Under the pieces are notes generated by a model. The model saw only the letters and a program-made list of their open reading frames with translations, had not been told where the DNA came from and ran no database searches. This document shows, piece by piece, positions 8,724 through 16,882 of a stretch of DNA of 64,000 nt. Every line of letters begins with the position of its first letter. The first letter of the stretch is position 1. The stretch is from Schaalia odontolytica (lineage in GTDB: Bacteria > Actinomycetota > Actinomycetes > Actinomycetales > Actinomycetaceae): NCBI RefSeq assembly GCF_002847525.1, contig NZ_PKKM01000007.1, positions 62,001-126,000 on the forward strand, read 5' to 3'. Both the position numbers and the translations under genes were made by a program.

Positions 8724-9959
8724 TCAGTCGTTCCACGTGAACTTCTCGGGGCCGATCTCGCCGGTCGTGCCGGTCATCCAGCCGCCGCGAGCCAGCGCGA
8801 AAGACTGGCCGGTCTTCGTATTCCAGCAGCTGATGCCGTCCTGCGTGGAGTGGCACGCGAAGTCGCCCTTGGTGGCGGCAGCTCCGTATGCGAGCGCGTT
8901 TCCGCCTGCGGGGGCGGCGCTCTCACAGGACTGGCCCGCCTTATCCTTCGAGGCGCTCAGGACGCCGACCTTGCTACCGGAGCAGGAGGCGTAGCCGTCC
9001 TCGGCCCAATCGGACTCGCCAATGCCGCAGCTGACGCCGTCAGCGGTGAAGGAGCAGGTGATGTTGCCGGACGGGGAGGAGAAGGCGTCAACGGTGATGG
9101 CTCCGGCGGGCGCCGGGTACTTCACGGGTTCCTCGGTCGTGGCACTTGCCGACGGGGTCGGATCCGACGCGGAGGACGACGAGGAGCTCGGGTTCGATCC
9201 GGCCGCGGGCCCCTCGTAACCACGCGTGAACACGTAGATAACGAAGGCGAGGAGGACCGCCGCCGTGATGGCAAGGACGCCGAGGATGACGGCCATGAAC
9301 GGGAAGCCTCGACGTTCCTTGACTTCCTGCGGGGCCGCTCCCTGCGAGGCGGTGGACTGCACCTGGTAGGACGCGCCAGCACCCCGGTAGGCCTGCGGCG
9401 TGGGTTGAACGCGCGCGGGGGTTCCCGAGGCGCTCGGGTAGGACGAGCCGGAGGACGCGCTCGGATAGACAGCGGTCGCCTCGGGATCCTGAGCTCCCTT
9501 GCTGCCCATGATGGACTGACGCTGCACCTGGGCGACCACCTGCTCGCGCGCGCCCACCTTCGGGACGGGCGCATTCGAGCCGACGACCGCAGAGTAGGGG
9601 GTCGTGCGCTCGACCTGCGAGTAAGAGTTCACGCCACCCTGGCCGAGCACGTACATGCCGGATTCGGAGGTGCGGATCGATGAGCCGGCGACCGCGCCGG
9701 ACACATCTCCGTGCATGACAAGGTAGCCGTTGGAGTCGATGTAGCCGTCGTAGTCGTCGCGGGCCTCGAGGGCCGCGTTGACCTGCGGGTCATTGAACTG
9801 GTGCAACCAGTCGAGCAGCCCGCGGTACGCGTGCGGATGTGCGGCCACGGCCGGGCGCAGCTCGGGGTAGCGATACGCCAGCTGGCGCAGCGCTTCAGCG
9901 TCGGTCGACGGGTCCTGGGCAGCCGCCGCAGGATCGTCGAAGTGCAGCTCTTCAGCCAT
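8724..9959 (-). CDS. LRV-like N-terminus, membrane segment and Cys-containing extracellular domain
   Basis: The protein has 411 residues. The ATG at 9959 is chosen because GGAG lies 7 nt upstream; an in-frame ATG at 9998 is less likely. Residues 1-60 (DPSTDAEALRQLAYRYPELR, then WLHQFNDPQV) resemble the variant leucine-rich repeat of actinobacterial proteins. A Ser/Pro/Tyr-rich linker follows, then one membrane helix near 205-230. A Ser/Thr/Pro linker leads to an external domain of about 125 residues with several Cys residues (ITCSF, VSCGIG, SCSGSK, FACHS, ISCWN) that could form disulfides. The function is unknown; surface sensing or envelope binding is speculation. Confidence 0.72.
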   Translation of the reverse strand: MAEELHFDDPAAAAQDPSTDAEALRQLAYRYPELRPAVAAHPHAYRGLLDWLHQFNDPQVNAALEARDDYDGYIDSNGYLVMHGDVSGAVAGSSIRTSESGMYVLGQGGVNSYSQVERTTPYSAVVGSNAPVPKVGAREQVVAQVQRQSIMGSKGAQDPEATAVYPSASSGSSYPSASGTPARVQPTPQAYRGAGASYQVQSTASQGAAPQEVKERRGFPFMAVILGVLAITAAVLLAFVIYVFTRGYEGPAAGSNPSSSSSSASDPTPSASATTEEPVKYPAPAGAITVDAFSSPSGNITCSFTADGVSCGIGESDWAEDGYASCSGSKVGVLSASKDKAGQSCESAAPAGGNALAYGAAATKGDFACHSTQDGISCWNTKTGQSFALARGGWMTGTTGEIGPEKFTWND

Positions 9960-10078
9960 CGAAACTCCAGACTTCATGGTCACGAGGTTGTTACACAATA
10001 CCGCGATCAGTGGTCACAAGTGAAACCTTCACCATATTTTTTCCCAACATGCGGCGCTGTCACTTGACAAAAGCTCTA

Positions 10079-10888
10079 TCAGGCCCCACGGAAGATAAAC
10101 CTGTCAAAGTCCAGCGTTTCGATGTCCCGCGCGAGCGAGCGTACCTGGTCGTCCCACCCCGGCCTCGTCGCGGAAAAACCGTCGGGGGCACCCAGGTCAC
10201 GGGCCTGCTGGAGGGCGAAGGTCCTCGCCCCCATCTCGCGCGCCCGCGCCGCCACCTCGAAGCCGTCGCCGGGCCCGTCTGGGTAGACGGTCAGGCGCAC
10301 CTCGTGGTTCACCTCCGGGTGGGCCAAGACGATGCCCAGCGACTCCCACGCCCGCTCGCCCGCGCCGCTTCGGCCGGCCACGGCCTCGTAATTTCCCGGG
10401 GTCGCCTTCACGTCGATGCCCACCCAGTCGACGAGGCCCGCGCCGAGCAACTCCTCGAGACGACGCGGGTAGGGGCCCGCGGTGTGCAGGCCGACGCTGA
10501 AGCCGAGCTCGCGCACGCGCGCCATCGCCGCCCCGAGCGCGATCTGGCGGGTCGCCTCGCCGCCGGAAAACACGACACCGTCGAGGAGGCCGCGCCTGCG
10601 CGCCAGCAGGTCCTCGAGCGCGCTCCACGCGACCACCCCCGGGATGCGCGGGTCGATAATCGCGCTGTTGTGACAGTACGGGCACGCCCACGGGCACCCC
10701 TGCAGGAACAGGGACGCCGCAAATTTCCCCGGCCAGTCCACGGTCGACATCGGCACGAGGCCGGCGATCTGCAGGTCGTCCGGCGTCCACTCGCGCGCAG
10801 CCCGCCCCCCGACGAGGCCGGGGACGCCCAGGCTCAGCGTGCCCTCCCGGGTCGCCCCGGCCTCGTCGTCATGGGGACGGGCGCCCAC
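10079..10888 (-). CDS. nrdG: Anaerobic ribonucleoside-triphosphate reductase activating protein
   Basis: This is a radical SAM activase of about 269 residues, a little longer than typical NrdG. The motif CPWACPYC (Cys 65, 69, 72 from GTG 10888) binds the 4Fe-4S cluster that cleaves SAM and installs the glycyl radical on NrdD. GTG 10888 follows directly after the nrdD stop, with GGGGAG 8 nt upstream. The ATG at 10939, overlapping the end of nrdD, is the alternative. The gene carries four or more copies of the GGCCTCGT repeat, two of them in the variable N-terminal tail (DDEAGATREG, GVPGLVGGRA). Confidence 0.88.
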   Translation of the reverse strand: MGARPHDDEAGATREGTLSLGVPGLVGGRAAREWTPDDLQIAGLVPMSTVDWPGKFAASLFLQGCPWACPYCHNSAIIDPRIPGVVAWSALEDLLARRRGLLDGVVFSGGEATRQIALGAAMARVRELGFSVGLHTAGPYPRRLEELLGAGLVDWVGIDVKATPGNYEAVAGRSGAGERAWESLGIVLAHPEVNHEVRLTVYPDGPGDGFEVAARAREMGARTFALQQARDLGAPDGFSATRPGWDDQVRSLARDIETLDFDRFIFRGA

Positions 10889-10889
10889 C

Positions 10890-12755
10890 TCAGCGGCTCC
10901 CCGCGGGAGGGAACGCGCTGACGAGCTCACCGTGCGCATCCGCGGCGCTCTCGGAGAACATCTGACGCTCGTGGTACTCGCCCTTCTTGCCGATGTTGAA
11001 GGACTGGACCGGGCGGAAGTAGCCCATGACGCGCGTCCACACCTCGCAGGCCTGCGGCTCCGCGTGGGGGTGGGCGGCCGCGCACTTCTCGCAGGTGAAG
11101 TGCTCGCCGGCCAGGTAGCCGTGGACCGGGCAGATCGAGAAGGTCGGCGTGATCGTGATGTAGGGGACCTTGAAGGCCGTCAGCGAGCGGCGCACCATCT
11201 CCTTGCAAGCCTCGCCCGAGGACACGCGCTCGCCCATGTACAGGTGCAGGACCGTGCCGCCCGTGTACTTGCCCTGCAGCACCTCCTGGTCCTCGAGGGC
11301 CTGGAACGGATCATCCGTATAGCCCACGGGAAGCTGCGAGGAGTTCGTGTAGTAGGGCTCGTCGGGCGTTCCCGCCTGGATGATGTCGGCGAAGCGCTTA
11401 CGGTCCTCCTTCGCGAAGCGGTAGGTCGTGCCCTCCGCAGGAGTGGCCTCCAGGTTGTACATGTGGCCGGTGGCCTCCTGAAGCTGAACCATGCGCTCGC
11501 GCACGCGGTCCAGGACGCGCACACACATGTCAAAGCCGCGCGGGTCCGTCAGGTCGTAGGCGTCATCGCTGAAGTTGCGCACCATCTCGTTCATGCCGTT
11601 GACGCCAATCGTCGAGAAGTGGTTATCGAGCGTGCCCAGGTAGCGCTGCGAGTATGGGAAGAGGCCGTGGTCCATGTGGTGCTGGATGGTCTCGCGCTTG
11701 ATCTCGAGGGACTGCGAGGCCAGGTCGATGAGCTCGTCCATGCGCGCGACGAGGCCCTCCTCGTCCCCCTTGTAGAGGTAGCCGAGGCGCGCCATGTTGA
11801 GCGTGACCACGCCGATCGATCCGGTCAGCTCGGCCGACCCGAAGAGGCCGTTGCCGCGCTTGAGGAGCTCGCGCAGGTCCAGCTGGAGGCGGCAGCACAT
11901 CGAGCGGATCATGTGCGGGTCCAGGTCGGAGTTGATGAAGTTCTGGAAGTAGGGCAGGCCGTACTTCGCGGTCATGTCGAAGAGGGCGTCGACATTTTCT
12001 CCCTCCCAGTCGAAGTCGGGCGTGATGTTGTAGGTCGGGATGGGGAACGTAAAGACACGCCCGTCCGCGTCACCGCCCGTCATGACCTCGATGAACGCGC
12101 GGTTGATGAGGTTCATTTCCCGCTGCAGCTCGCCGTAGGTGAAGTCGACGACCTCATCGCCGATGAGGGGGTGCTCGTCCGCGAGGTCGTCCGGGCACGT
12201 CCAGTCGAAGGTCAGGTTCGTGAAGGGGCACTGGCTGCCCCAGCGCGAGGGCACATTCAGGTTGTAGATGAGTTCCTGCATGCACTGCACGACGTCCTCG
12301 TACTCCATGTCGTCCAGGCGCACGAAGGGTGCCATGTAGGTGTCGAAGGAGGAGAAGGCCTGGGCGCCCGCCCACTCGTTCTGGAGGGTGCCGAGGAAGT
12401 TGACGATCTGGCCGCATGCCGACGAGAAGTGCTTGGGCGGGGCCGAGGCGATCGCGCCGCCCACGCCGTTGAAACCCTCCTGGATGAGGCGCTTGAGGGA
12501 CCACCCGGCGCAGTATCCGGCGAACATGTCGAGGTCGTGGATGTGGTAGTCGCCCTCGCGGTGCGGGGCGCCGATTTCGGGGGTGTAGACGTGTTCGAGC
12601 CAGTAGTTTGCGACGATCTTCCCCGCCGAGTTCAGGATCAGGCCGCCGAGCGAATACCCCTGGTTCGCATTGGCGTTCACCCGCCAATCTGAGCGATCGA
12701 GGTACTCCTGCACGGTTGCGATGGCGTCGACGTCGTAGCGGGGCGAGCTGGTCAT
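10890..12755 (-). CDS. nrdD: Anaerobic (class III) ribonucleotide reductase, catalytic subunit
   Basis: The protein has 621 residues. HFSSACGQIVNFLGTLQNEW and RSMCCRLQLD contain the conserved active-site Cys residues. CPVHGYL (near 543) with FTCEKC (near 553) is the zinc site, and RVMGY (near 577) is the glycyl radical loop. E. coli-type NrdD enzymes carry an N-terminal ATP-cone of about 100 residues; here the N-terminus enters the catalytic fold almost at once, so the ATP-cone appears missing. The enzyme makes dNTPs without oxygen and is activated by the following nrdG. A pair of NrdR boxes lies upstream. Confidence 0.93.
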   Translation of the reverse strand: MTSSPRYDVDAIATVQEYLDRSDWRVNANANQGYSLGGLILNSAGKIVANYWLEHVYTPEIGAPHREGDYHIHDLDMFAGYCAGWSLKRLIQEGFNGVGGAIASAPPKHFSSACGQIVNFLGTLQNEWAGAQAFSSFDTYMAPFVRLDDMEYEDVVQCMQELIYNLNVPSRWGSQCPFTNLTFDWTCPDDLADEHPLIGDEVVDFTYGELQREMNLINRAFIEVMTGGDADGRVFTFPIPTYNITPDFDWEGENVDALFDMTAKYGLPYFQNFINSDLDPHMIRSMCCRLQLDLRELLKRGNGLFGSAELTGSIGVVTLNMARLGYLYKGDEEGLVARMDELIDLASQSLEIKRETIQHHMDHGLFPYSQRYLGTLDNHFSTIGVNGMNEMVRNFSDDAYDLTDPRGFDMCVRVLDRVRERMVQLQEATGHMYNLEATPAEGTTYRFAKEDRKRFADIIQAGTPDEPYYTNSSQLPVGYTDDPFQALEDQEVLQGKYTGGTVLHLYMGERVSSGEACKEMVRRSLTAFKVPYITITPTFSICPVHGYLAGEHFTCEKCAAAHPHAEPQACEVWTRVMGYFRPVQSFNIGKKGEYHERQMFSESAADAHGELVSAFPPAGSR

Positions 12756-12988
12756 GGTCCTTGTCCTGTCATGATTCCGTTGTGTGCTGCAGGCTGCTGA
12801 GCACTGGGTGGGAGATGTGTGGTGTCGTGGGACTGTGTGGGGCGGCGGATGCCTCTTGCCCTGCGCGTCGGTGGGCGGCCGGTACTGCTGTTCGGTCGCA
12901 TGATCGACACGTCATGGACCCTCCGCCCTCGTGGGGCGAGGCCGTGGCACTGTGGGTGGTGGTGGTTCCCTCCGCCCGGCGTGAGGCT
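12756..12988 (-). other. Long untranslated leader of nrdDG
   Basis: About 230 bp separate the nrdD start from the first NrdR box. AAGGA sits just before the ATG. I see no credible coding frame and no riboswitch that I can name. Confidence 0.4.
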
Positions 12989-13034
12989 CCCCTAGATCTA
13001 GGGGAACGCGACTATCAATCACTAGATGTAGTGC
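12989..13034. promoter_or_regulatory. Two NrdR-type boxes
   Basis: CCCCTAGATCTAGGGG (12989-13004) and TCACTAGATGTAGTGC (13019-13034) are 16-bp palindromes whose starts lie 30 bp apart. The second fits the NrdR box pattern (CACTA, AT-rich centre, TAGTG). NrdR sites occur in pairs about three helical turns apart before nrd operons. A minus-strand TTGATA lies between them, so NrdR binding would cover the promoter. Confidence 0.75.
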
Positions 13035-13086
13035 TTGATACGAACGGTGACCACAATATCTACTGTCATACGTGCGTCAGAAGCGC

Positions 13087-13130
13087 GACGCGCGCGGCGA
13101 GCAGTTCCGCTCGCCACGCGCGTCTTTTTT
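13087..13130 (+). terminator. Strong rho-independent terminator with no upstream gene
   Basis: A long GC hairpin (13087-13124, loop AGTTCC) is followed by six T residues on the plus strand. No plus-strand gene precedes it. A possible promoter, TTGATA (13035-13040) with TATCTA 16 nt later, overlaps the second NrdR box, so a transcript of about 60 nt could end here. Confidence 0.6.
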
Positions 13131-13171
13131 CGACACCCATCGGGGACCAACGTCCCGTTGCGCATTCACAC

Positions 13172-13270
13172 CCCAGCCTCGCCCCGGCCTCACCCCAGCC
13201 CCGCCCTGCCCACGCCCCAACCTCGCCCCGGCCACACCCCGGCCTCGCCCCGGCCACACCCCGGCCTCGC
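13172..13270. repeat. 11-bp tandem repeat, nine units
   Basis: Nine units of consensus CCCGGCCTCGC run without a gap. Units 2, 6, 7, 8 and 9 are closest to consensus; CCCGGCCACAC alternates with CCCGGCCTCGC at the right end. The unit overlaps the core of the dispersed CCCCGGCCTCGTC motif. No coding use is evident. Confidence 0.8.
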
Positions 13271-13395
13271 CCAGGAAATTTCGCATGCAATTCGTTTTCT
13301 TGACAATTCAACAACCGCCACAAACATTGCAATACCAACGACTGGATTTCAATGTTTGAAAGATGTGCGAGGGAATTACATGCGAGATTGTTGGG
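13270..13395. repeat. Palindromic intergenic repeat, copy A
   Basis: The outer arms AATTTCGCATGCAATTC (13277-13293) and GAATTACATGCGAGATT (13373-13389) pair with two mismatches, and outer CCCA and TGGG extend them. An inner hairpin, TTTCAA-TGT-TTGAAA, lies at 13348-13362. The same element occurs at 14132 and 60042, always between genes and in the same orientation. Confidence 0.8.
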
Positions 13396-13426
13396 AAACT
13401 ACAACATAAAAGCCGACGCCAACACA

Positions 13427-13462
13427 GCGAGGCCGCGACCGGAAACCCGGCCACGGCCTCGT
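13427..13462. terminator. Hairpin containing an inverted GAGGCCG/CGGCCTC pair
   Basis: CGAGGCCG pairs with CGGCCTCG, and inner CCGG with CCGG, around an AAAC loop. It lies just past the doxX stop and is T-rich further downstream on the minus strand. Confidence 0.55.
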
Positions 13463-13479
13463 CGAGACTGTTGAACGAA

Positions 13480-14004
13480 TCAGATGAGGAAGGGCAGCTT
13501 CTTCACGAGCCCCAGGCCCTTCCACCACGCGCCCAGGCCGAGTGTGTCGCCCGCGCTGGTCAGCGGGATCAGGATGAGAACGAGCGCGTAGACCAGGTGC
13601 TCATTGACGACCGGATTGAGGGAGCCCCACACCCACGGGGCGACCGCCGCATACATGAAGCCCAGCATGACGACGCCCGCAACTGCCGCGAGGCGCGTGC
13701 CGATCCCCAGCAGGAAGGCGAGCCCGATACCCAGGAGGCCCAGCATGAACAGCCAATCCATGGCGGGCATGGCCAGCGACTCGAAGAAAGAAGCCAGGGG
13801 CTTGCCGGTCGTCGCACCCGTCAGGTAGCTCTGCGCGGGCGTGCCGCCGTTGATCCACGCGCGCGACGGGCCCGTCGAATAGTGCAGGCCGAACGTCTTA
13901 TCTAGGAACGACCACAGGAAGATGAAGCCAACCGCGATGCGCAGCAGGGCCAGGACGAAGCGCGCGGGCTTGGAGGTGACGACGGCCGATGCGGGACGAG
14001 GCAT
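13480..14004 (-). CDS. DoxX/DoxD-like membrane protein
   Basis: The protein has 174 residues and starts at ATG 14004, with AAAGGA 7 nt upstream. Four membrane segments are visible (FVLALLRIAVGFIFLWSFLD, MDWLFMLGLLGIGLAFLLGI, a VVMLGFMYAA segment and LVYALVLILIPL). DKTFGLHYS after the first helix and a periplasmic loop with AWINGG and PAQSYL are typical of DoxX and the small subunit of thiosulfate:quinone oxidoreductase. Family members take part in quinone-linked redox or membrane stress responses; the exact role here is unknown. Copies A and B of the palindromic repeat flank the gene. Confidence 0.8.
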   Translation of the reverse strand: MPRPASAVVTSKPARFVLALLRIAVGFIFLWSFLDKTFGLHYSTGPSRAWINGGTPAQSYLTGATTGKPLASFFESLAMPAMDWLFMLGLLGIGLAFLLGIGTRLAAVAGVVMLGFMYAAVAPWVWGSLNPVVNEHLVYALVLILIPLTSAGDTLGLGAWWKGLGLVKKLPFLI

Positions 14005-14131
14005 GTCAGTCCTTTCGGGACGGAACTGCGGGTGGGCGTTGTACGGGCGTCGACGGCTTGCCACCCGTCTCCTCATTATCCACTGCCCAAACCCCGCAAC
14101 GCTAGGGGCGGTGCACTGTGCGAGCCCCCTC

Positions 14132-14255
14132 CCTCAATTTCGCATGCAATTCCAACTCAGCTCAACCCCACCTCAACGCAGAATCCGCAGAATTCCAACA
14201 ATCAGACTTCAAACCATGAAACACATTCGAGGGAATTGCATGCGAAATTGCTAGG
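14132..14255. repeat. Palindromic intergenic repeat, copy B
   Basis: The outer arms are perfect over 18 bp: CAATTTCGCATGCAATTC (14135-14152) and its complement at 14233-14250. The interior is more diverged than in copies A and C. It sits upstream of doxX, mirroring copy A downstream of that gene. Confidence 0.8.
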
Positions 14256-14588
14256 CGGCGGGGCCTGGCCGTGTTTCAAGGCACAGAACCGAGCCACCGA
14301 TCAGCGACAAGCGCCGCCGGTGTGGAGGGCGCCGGAGGGAGCTGCCGCGGTGCCGGTGGGCGGTGGCGGGGCCTGGCCGGGCTTCGAGACGACGCGCCGA
14401 GCGAAGCTCGCGGCGCGGACGACTCGCGGGCGGGCCGCCGCCCACCGGCACACACAGCGGCCGGGCCCAACGGCGCCCGGAACACCAGCGGCGCCACAAG
14501 CAATAACACGCGACGCGGACGGCGAGCGGGCCGGCAGGCCGCACGGCGGCCGGAGATCTGTCGGGGGAACAAGCGACAACAGCAGGAA
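14256..14588. other. Gene-free GC-rich spacer with a short direct repeat
   Basis: No credible gene is seen. GGCGGGGCCTGGCCGTGTTT near 14256 recurs as GGCGGGGCCTGGCCGGGCTT near 14367. An inverted repeat around GCGCCGAGCGAAGCTCGCGGCGC lies near 14395. It could be decayed sequence downstream of the PAP2 gene. Confidence 0.45.
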
Positions 14589-15683
14589 TTACTCGCCCGC
14601 GAGTCGGTCGACCTCGTGCATGATGAGGCCGCACACGGCGCTCACCCACCCGACGGCTGCGACGCCGAGGACGCGGGAACGCCAGGGACGTATCTGCAGG
14701 AAGTCCTCGAAACCGTACCCGGACCCGGGGGATGCGGCGGACATACTGAAGCCCCACATGGCGGCTCCGGTGGCCAGCAGCGCAATGACGATGAGCCCGA
14801 GACTCGCCCACACCATGACACGTTGAACTTTCGCGCCGTGCCGGGGACGCCGCTCGATGGGCGACAGCGCGAGGGCCCACGCCCCAGCGATGAGGGCGGC
14901 GGTGATGACGTCGGAAGGCCGGTGCCAGCCTTCCATCATGACGGACACGCCCATGAGCGAGGTCCACGCCCACCCGATCCACGCGGAGGGGCTGCGGAAC
15001 CATTGGGGTGCGACCACGATAAGGGCCAGCGACAGGGTCACGGCGACAGTCGTATGCCCGGAAGGCAGGGAGTTTCCGGCCCCCGTCGTGACTCCGAGGT
15101 TGGGGCGGGTGAGGATGTAGTCCTTGAGGATCTGGGTTGTGACGTTCGCACCGACGACGGCGCCGAGGGCGCGTCCGGCGAGCGTGGGCCGACGTCGCGC
15201 AGCGGCGACGACGGCGACAACGAGGCCGGCCGCGACCATGACAGGCACGGACACAATACCCGTGATGAGCATCGAGAAGGACTCGTAGCGGCTCGCCGAG
15301 CGCATCGTGCCTTCCATGAGGATGGTGTCGAGGACCTGCCCGGGCGCGGTTGCGAGCGCCACGTGGCTGATGAGCATCGTCAGCAGGAGGCAGATCGTCA
15401 CGCCGCCGAGGCGTCGGGCGAGCTTGAGCCGGTACCAGGAGTCGGACAGGAGTCGACGAGGCTGGGGTGCGTTCGCCGCCGGTACCTCGCCGTTGGCCTG
15501 GGGTGCGGGGGTGCGTCCTCGGGCGGGCTGCTGGGTTGCGGCGGCGTGCTCCGCTCGGGAGGAGCGGCCGGCGGTCTCGGCGGATGCCGACGAGCGCGCG
15601 CGGGGGCGCACGGGGCGTGAGCCTTTGGTGTAGGACTCGTCGACGGCCGGGTCGGAGGGCAGGGCAGCGTTGGGGTCGTCCAT
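14589..15683 (-). CDS. PAP2 superfamily phosphatase, membrane protein
   Basis: The protein has 364 residues and starts at ATG 15683, with GGAGG 5 nt upstream. Residues 1-100 are a charged, Ala/Pro/Ser-rich cytoplasmic tail. The membrane part carries the three PAP2 motifs: KDYILTRPN (near 186), SLPSGHTTV (near 206) and EGWHRPSDV (near 250), which form the His/Arg/Asp phosphatase site facing outward. Likely substrates are lipid phosphates such as undecaprenyl pyrophosphate or phosphatidic acid. The long disordered N-terminal tail is unusual for a small PAP2 enzyme. Confidence 0.85.
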   Translation of the reverse strand: MDDPNAALPSDPAVDESYTKGSRPVRPRARSSASAETAGRSSRAEHAAATQQPARGRTPAPQANGEVPAANAPQPRRLLSDSWYRLKLARRLGGVTICLLLTMLISHVALATAPGQVLDTILMEGTMRSASRYESFSMLITGIVSVPVMVAAGLVVAVVAAARRRPTLAGRALGAVVGANVTTQILKDYILTRPNLGVTTGAGNSLPSGHTTVAVTLSLALIVVAPQWFRSPSAWIGWAWTSLMGVSVMMEGWHRPSDVITAALIAGAWALALSPIERRPRHGAKVQRVMVWASLGLIVIALLATGAAMWGFSMSAASPGSGYGFEDFLQIRPWRSRVLGVAAVGWVSAVCGLIMHEVDRLAGE

Positions 15684-15944
15684 GGTGTCCTCCGTTCGTG
15701 TCGATGCGATATTTCGTATCCACTGTAGTGGAGGGACGCGCGGGCGCGTGTATTGGTTTCGCTTTCTTGCAAATCGAAGGCAAGCACACAGCGGGTGGGC
15801 GCCCCGCGTACCTGCCCTGGCCTCGTCGAAGAGTGACGGGAGGCCCCATGTCAAGACTTGTCGGACAACGTGGGCGCGCGCGGGAGAGAGGCCTCGGTTA
15901 CAGTGGGGGTGTCCGATTCTGTACGTTTCACGCGGGAGTTGTCA

Positions 15945-16403
15945 GTGGCTACATCTTCACCTGTCAGCACCGATCGCATTCGGGATTTGTTGCGTTCTCG
16001 GGACGTGCGTTTCGGCGACTACAACGAGGGCGAGCTGGCGTATTTGACGCCGAATGCCGCTTTTTTCTGGAATGCGACGAACCCTCAGATTTTGCAGTTG
16101 CGCGCTCAGTGGCGCGGAATTGCGCGCACGCCTGAGCAGTTCGGCGAGCTCGCTCGCGAGGTCGCGGCCTGCAATTCGACGCGCACGGGCCCGAAGGCGT
16201 ACGTGGCTCCCCTCGAGGACGGCACGCAGTATGGCCTGATCGCGGAGTGCAACGTCGTGGTGATGTCGGGACTCACGCAGGCTCAGTTGGATAATTTCTT
16301 TGAGACGTCCATGTCGATGATTATGGGGTTCTTCGCGGATCTTGAGGTGACGTTGCCCGGGTTCGTGGATTGGGATTCCCAGGGTCGGGAGGTGTCGCTG
16401 TGA
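15945..16403 (+). CDS. YbjN-like protein, first of a pair
   Basis: The protein has 152 residues and starts at GTG 15945, with GGGAG 6 nt before it. TTACAGT near 15897 is a plausible -10. The fold-level look (short alpha/beta protein, VMSGLTQAQLDNFFETSMSM near the end) resembles YbjN/type III secretion chaperone-like proteins common in actinobacteria. No catalytic residues are evident. It overlaps a second YbjN-like gene by GTGA, and that gene overlaps a helicase, so all three are co-translated. YbjN proteins are poorly understood; a protein-binding or regulatory role is a guess. Confidence 0.7.
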   Translation: MATSSPVSTDRIRDLLRSRDVRFGDYNEGELAYLTPNAAFFWNATNPQILQLRAQWRGIARTPEQFGELAREVAACNSTRTGPKAYVAPLEDGTQYGLIAECNVVVMSGLTQAQLDNFFETSMSMIMGFFADLEVTLPGFVDWDSQGREVSL

Positions 16404-16882
16404 ACGTTCCGTACGTGGTGCCCGAGGATGAGGTGACCCCCTACCCCGCAGATTTTGAGCGGGTCGTTCAGGCTGTGCGCGAGATGGGCTATGCGCTGGA
16501 CGTGATCGAGAAGGGTCGTGCGGCGGGCGCGATTTTTGACGATGTTCCGTTCCTGGTGTCTTTCGATACGTCGGGGCGTTTCCTGTCGATTCGCGCGCTG
16601 TGGGAGTCGGATCTGCCGGCGGAAAGTGCGGAGCCCGCGCTGTTTGCGACGGCCGACAATTGGAATCGCGAGAAGTATTTCCCGACGGTGTACACGGCGA
16701 CCTCGCCGGAGGGGACGCTGGGCGTGTACGCGGATTTCGTCGTGGATACGGAGGCCGGACTGTCGGACGTGCAGCTGCGCGACGCGATTTCGTCGGGTAT
16801 TTCGACGGGTATCGCGGCGATCCAGTACGTGAAGGAGTCCGCCTCCGAGGCGCTGGGGCTCGGTGAATCCGGGCGCGAATGA
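16400..16882 (+). CDS. YbjN-like protein, second of a pair
   Basis: The protein has 160 residues and starts at GTG 16400, overlapping the previous stop by 4 bp, with GGGAGG upstream. It shares the YbjN-like pattern with its neighbour (acidic start PEDEVTPYPADFERVVQAV, strand IFDDVPFLVSFDTSGRFLSI, C-terminal helix SSGISTGIAAIQYV). The two look like distant tandem paralogues that may form a heterodimer, which is inference. The stop overlaps the helicase start as ATGA (16879-16882). Confidence 0.7.
   Translation: MNVPYVVPEDEVTPYPADFERVVQAVREMGYALDVIEKGRAAGAIFDDVPFLVSFDTSGRFLSIRALWESDLPAESAEPALFATADNWNREKYFPTVYTATSPEGTLGVYADFVVDTEAGLSDVQLRDAISSGISTGIAAIQYVKESASEALGLGESGRE

Noticed and set aside
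10839..12692. Open frame of 617 codons on the plus strand opposite nrdD
   Set aside because: It is the antisense shadow of a gene with clear NrdD motifs; the product is rich in Arg, Val and His with no fold-like pattern.
12989..13004. CsoR- or metal-type operator (CCCCTAGATCTAGGGG)
   Set aside because: Its 30-bp phasing with a consensus NrdR box and its position before nrdDG fit NrdR better; no metal gene is adjacent.
13172..13270. Possible CRISPR array
   Set aside because: Units are 11 bp and contiguous with no spacers, and no cas genes are in the window.
13270..14255. Insertion sequence ends or a composite transposon around doxX
   Set aside because: No transposase frame and no clear target duplications. 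The copies are in direct orientation and a third copy stands alone at 60042.
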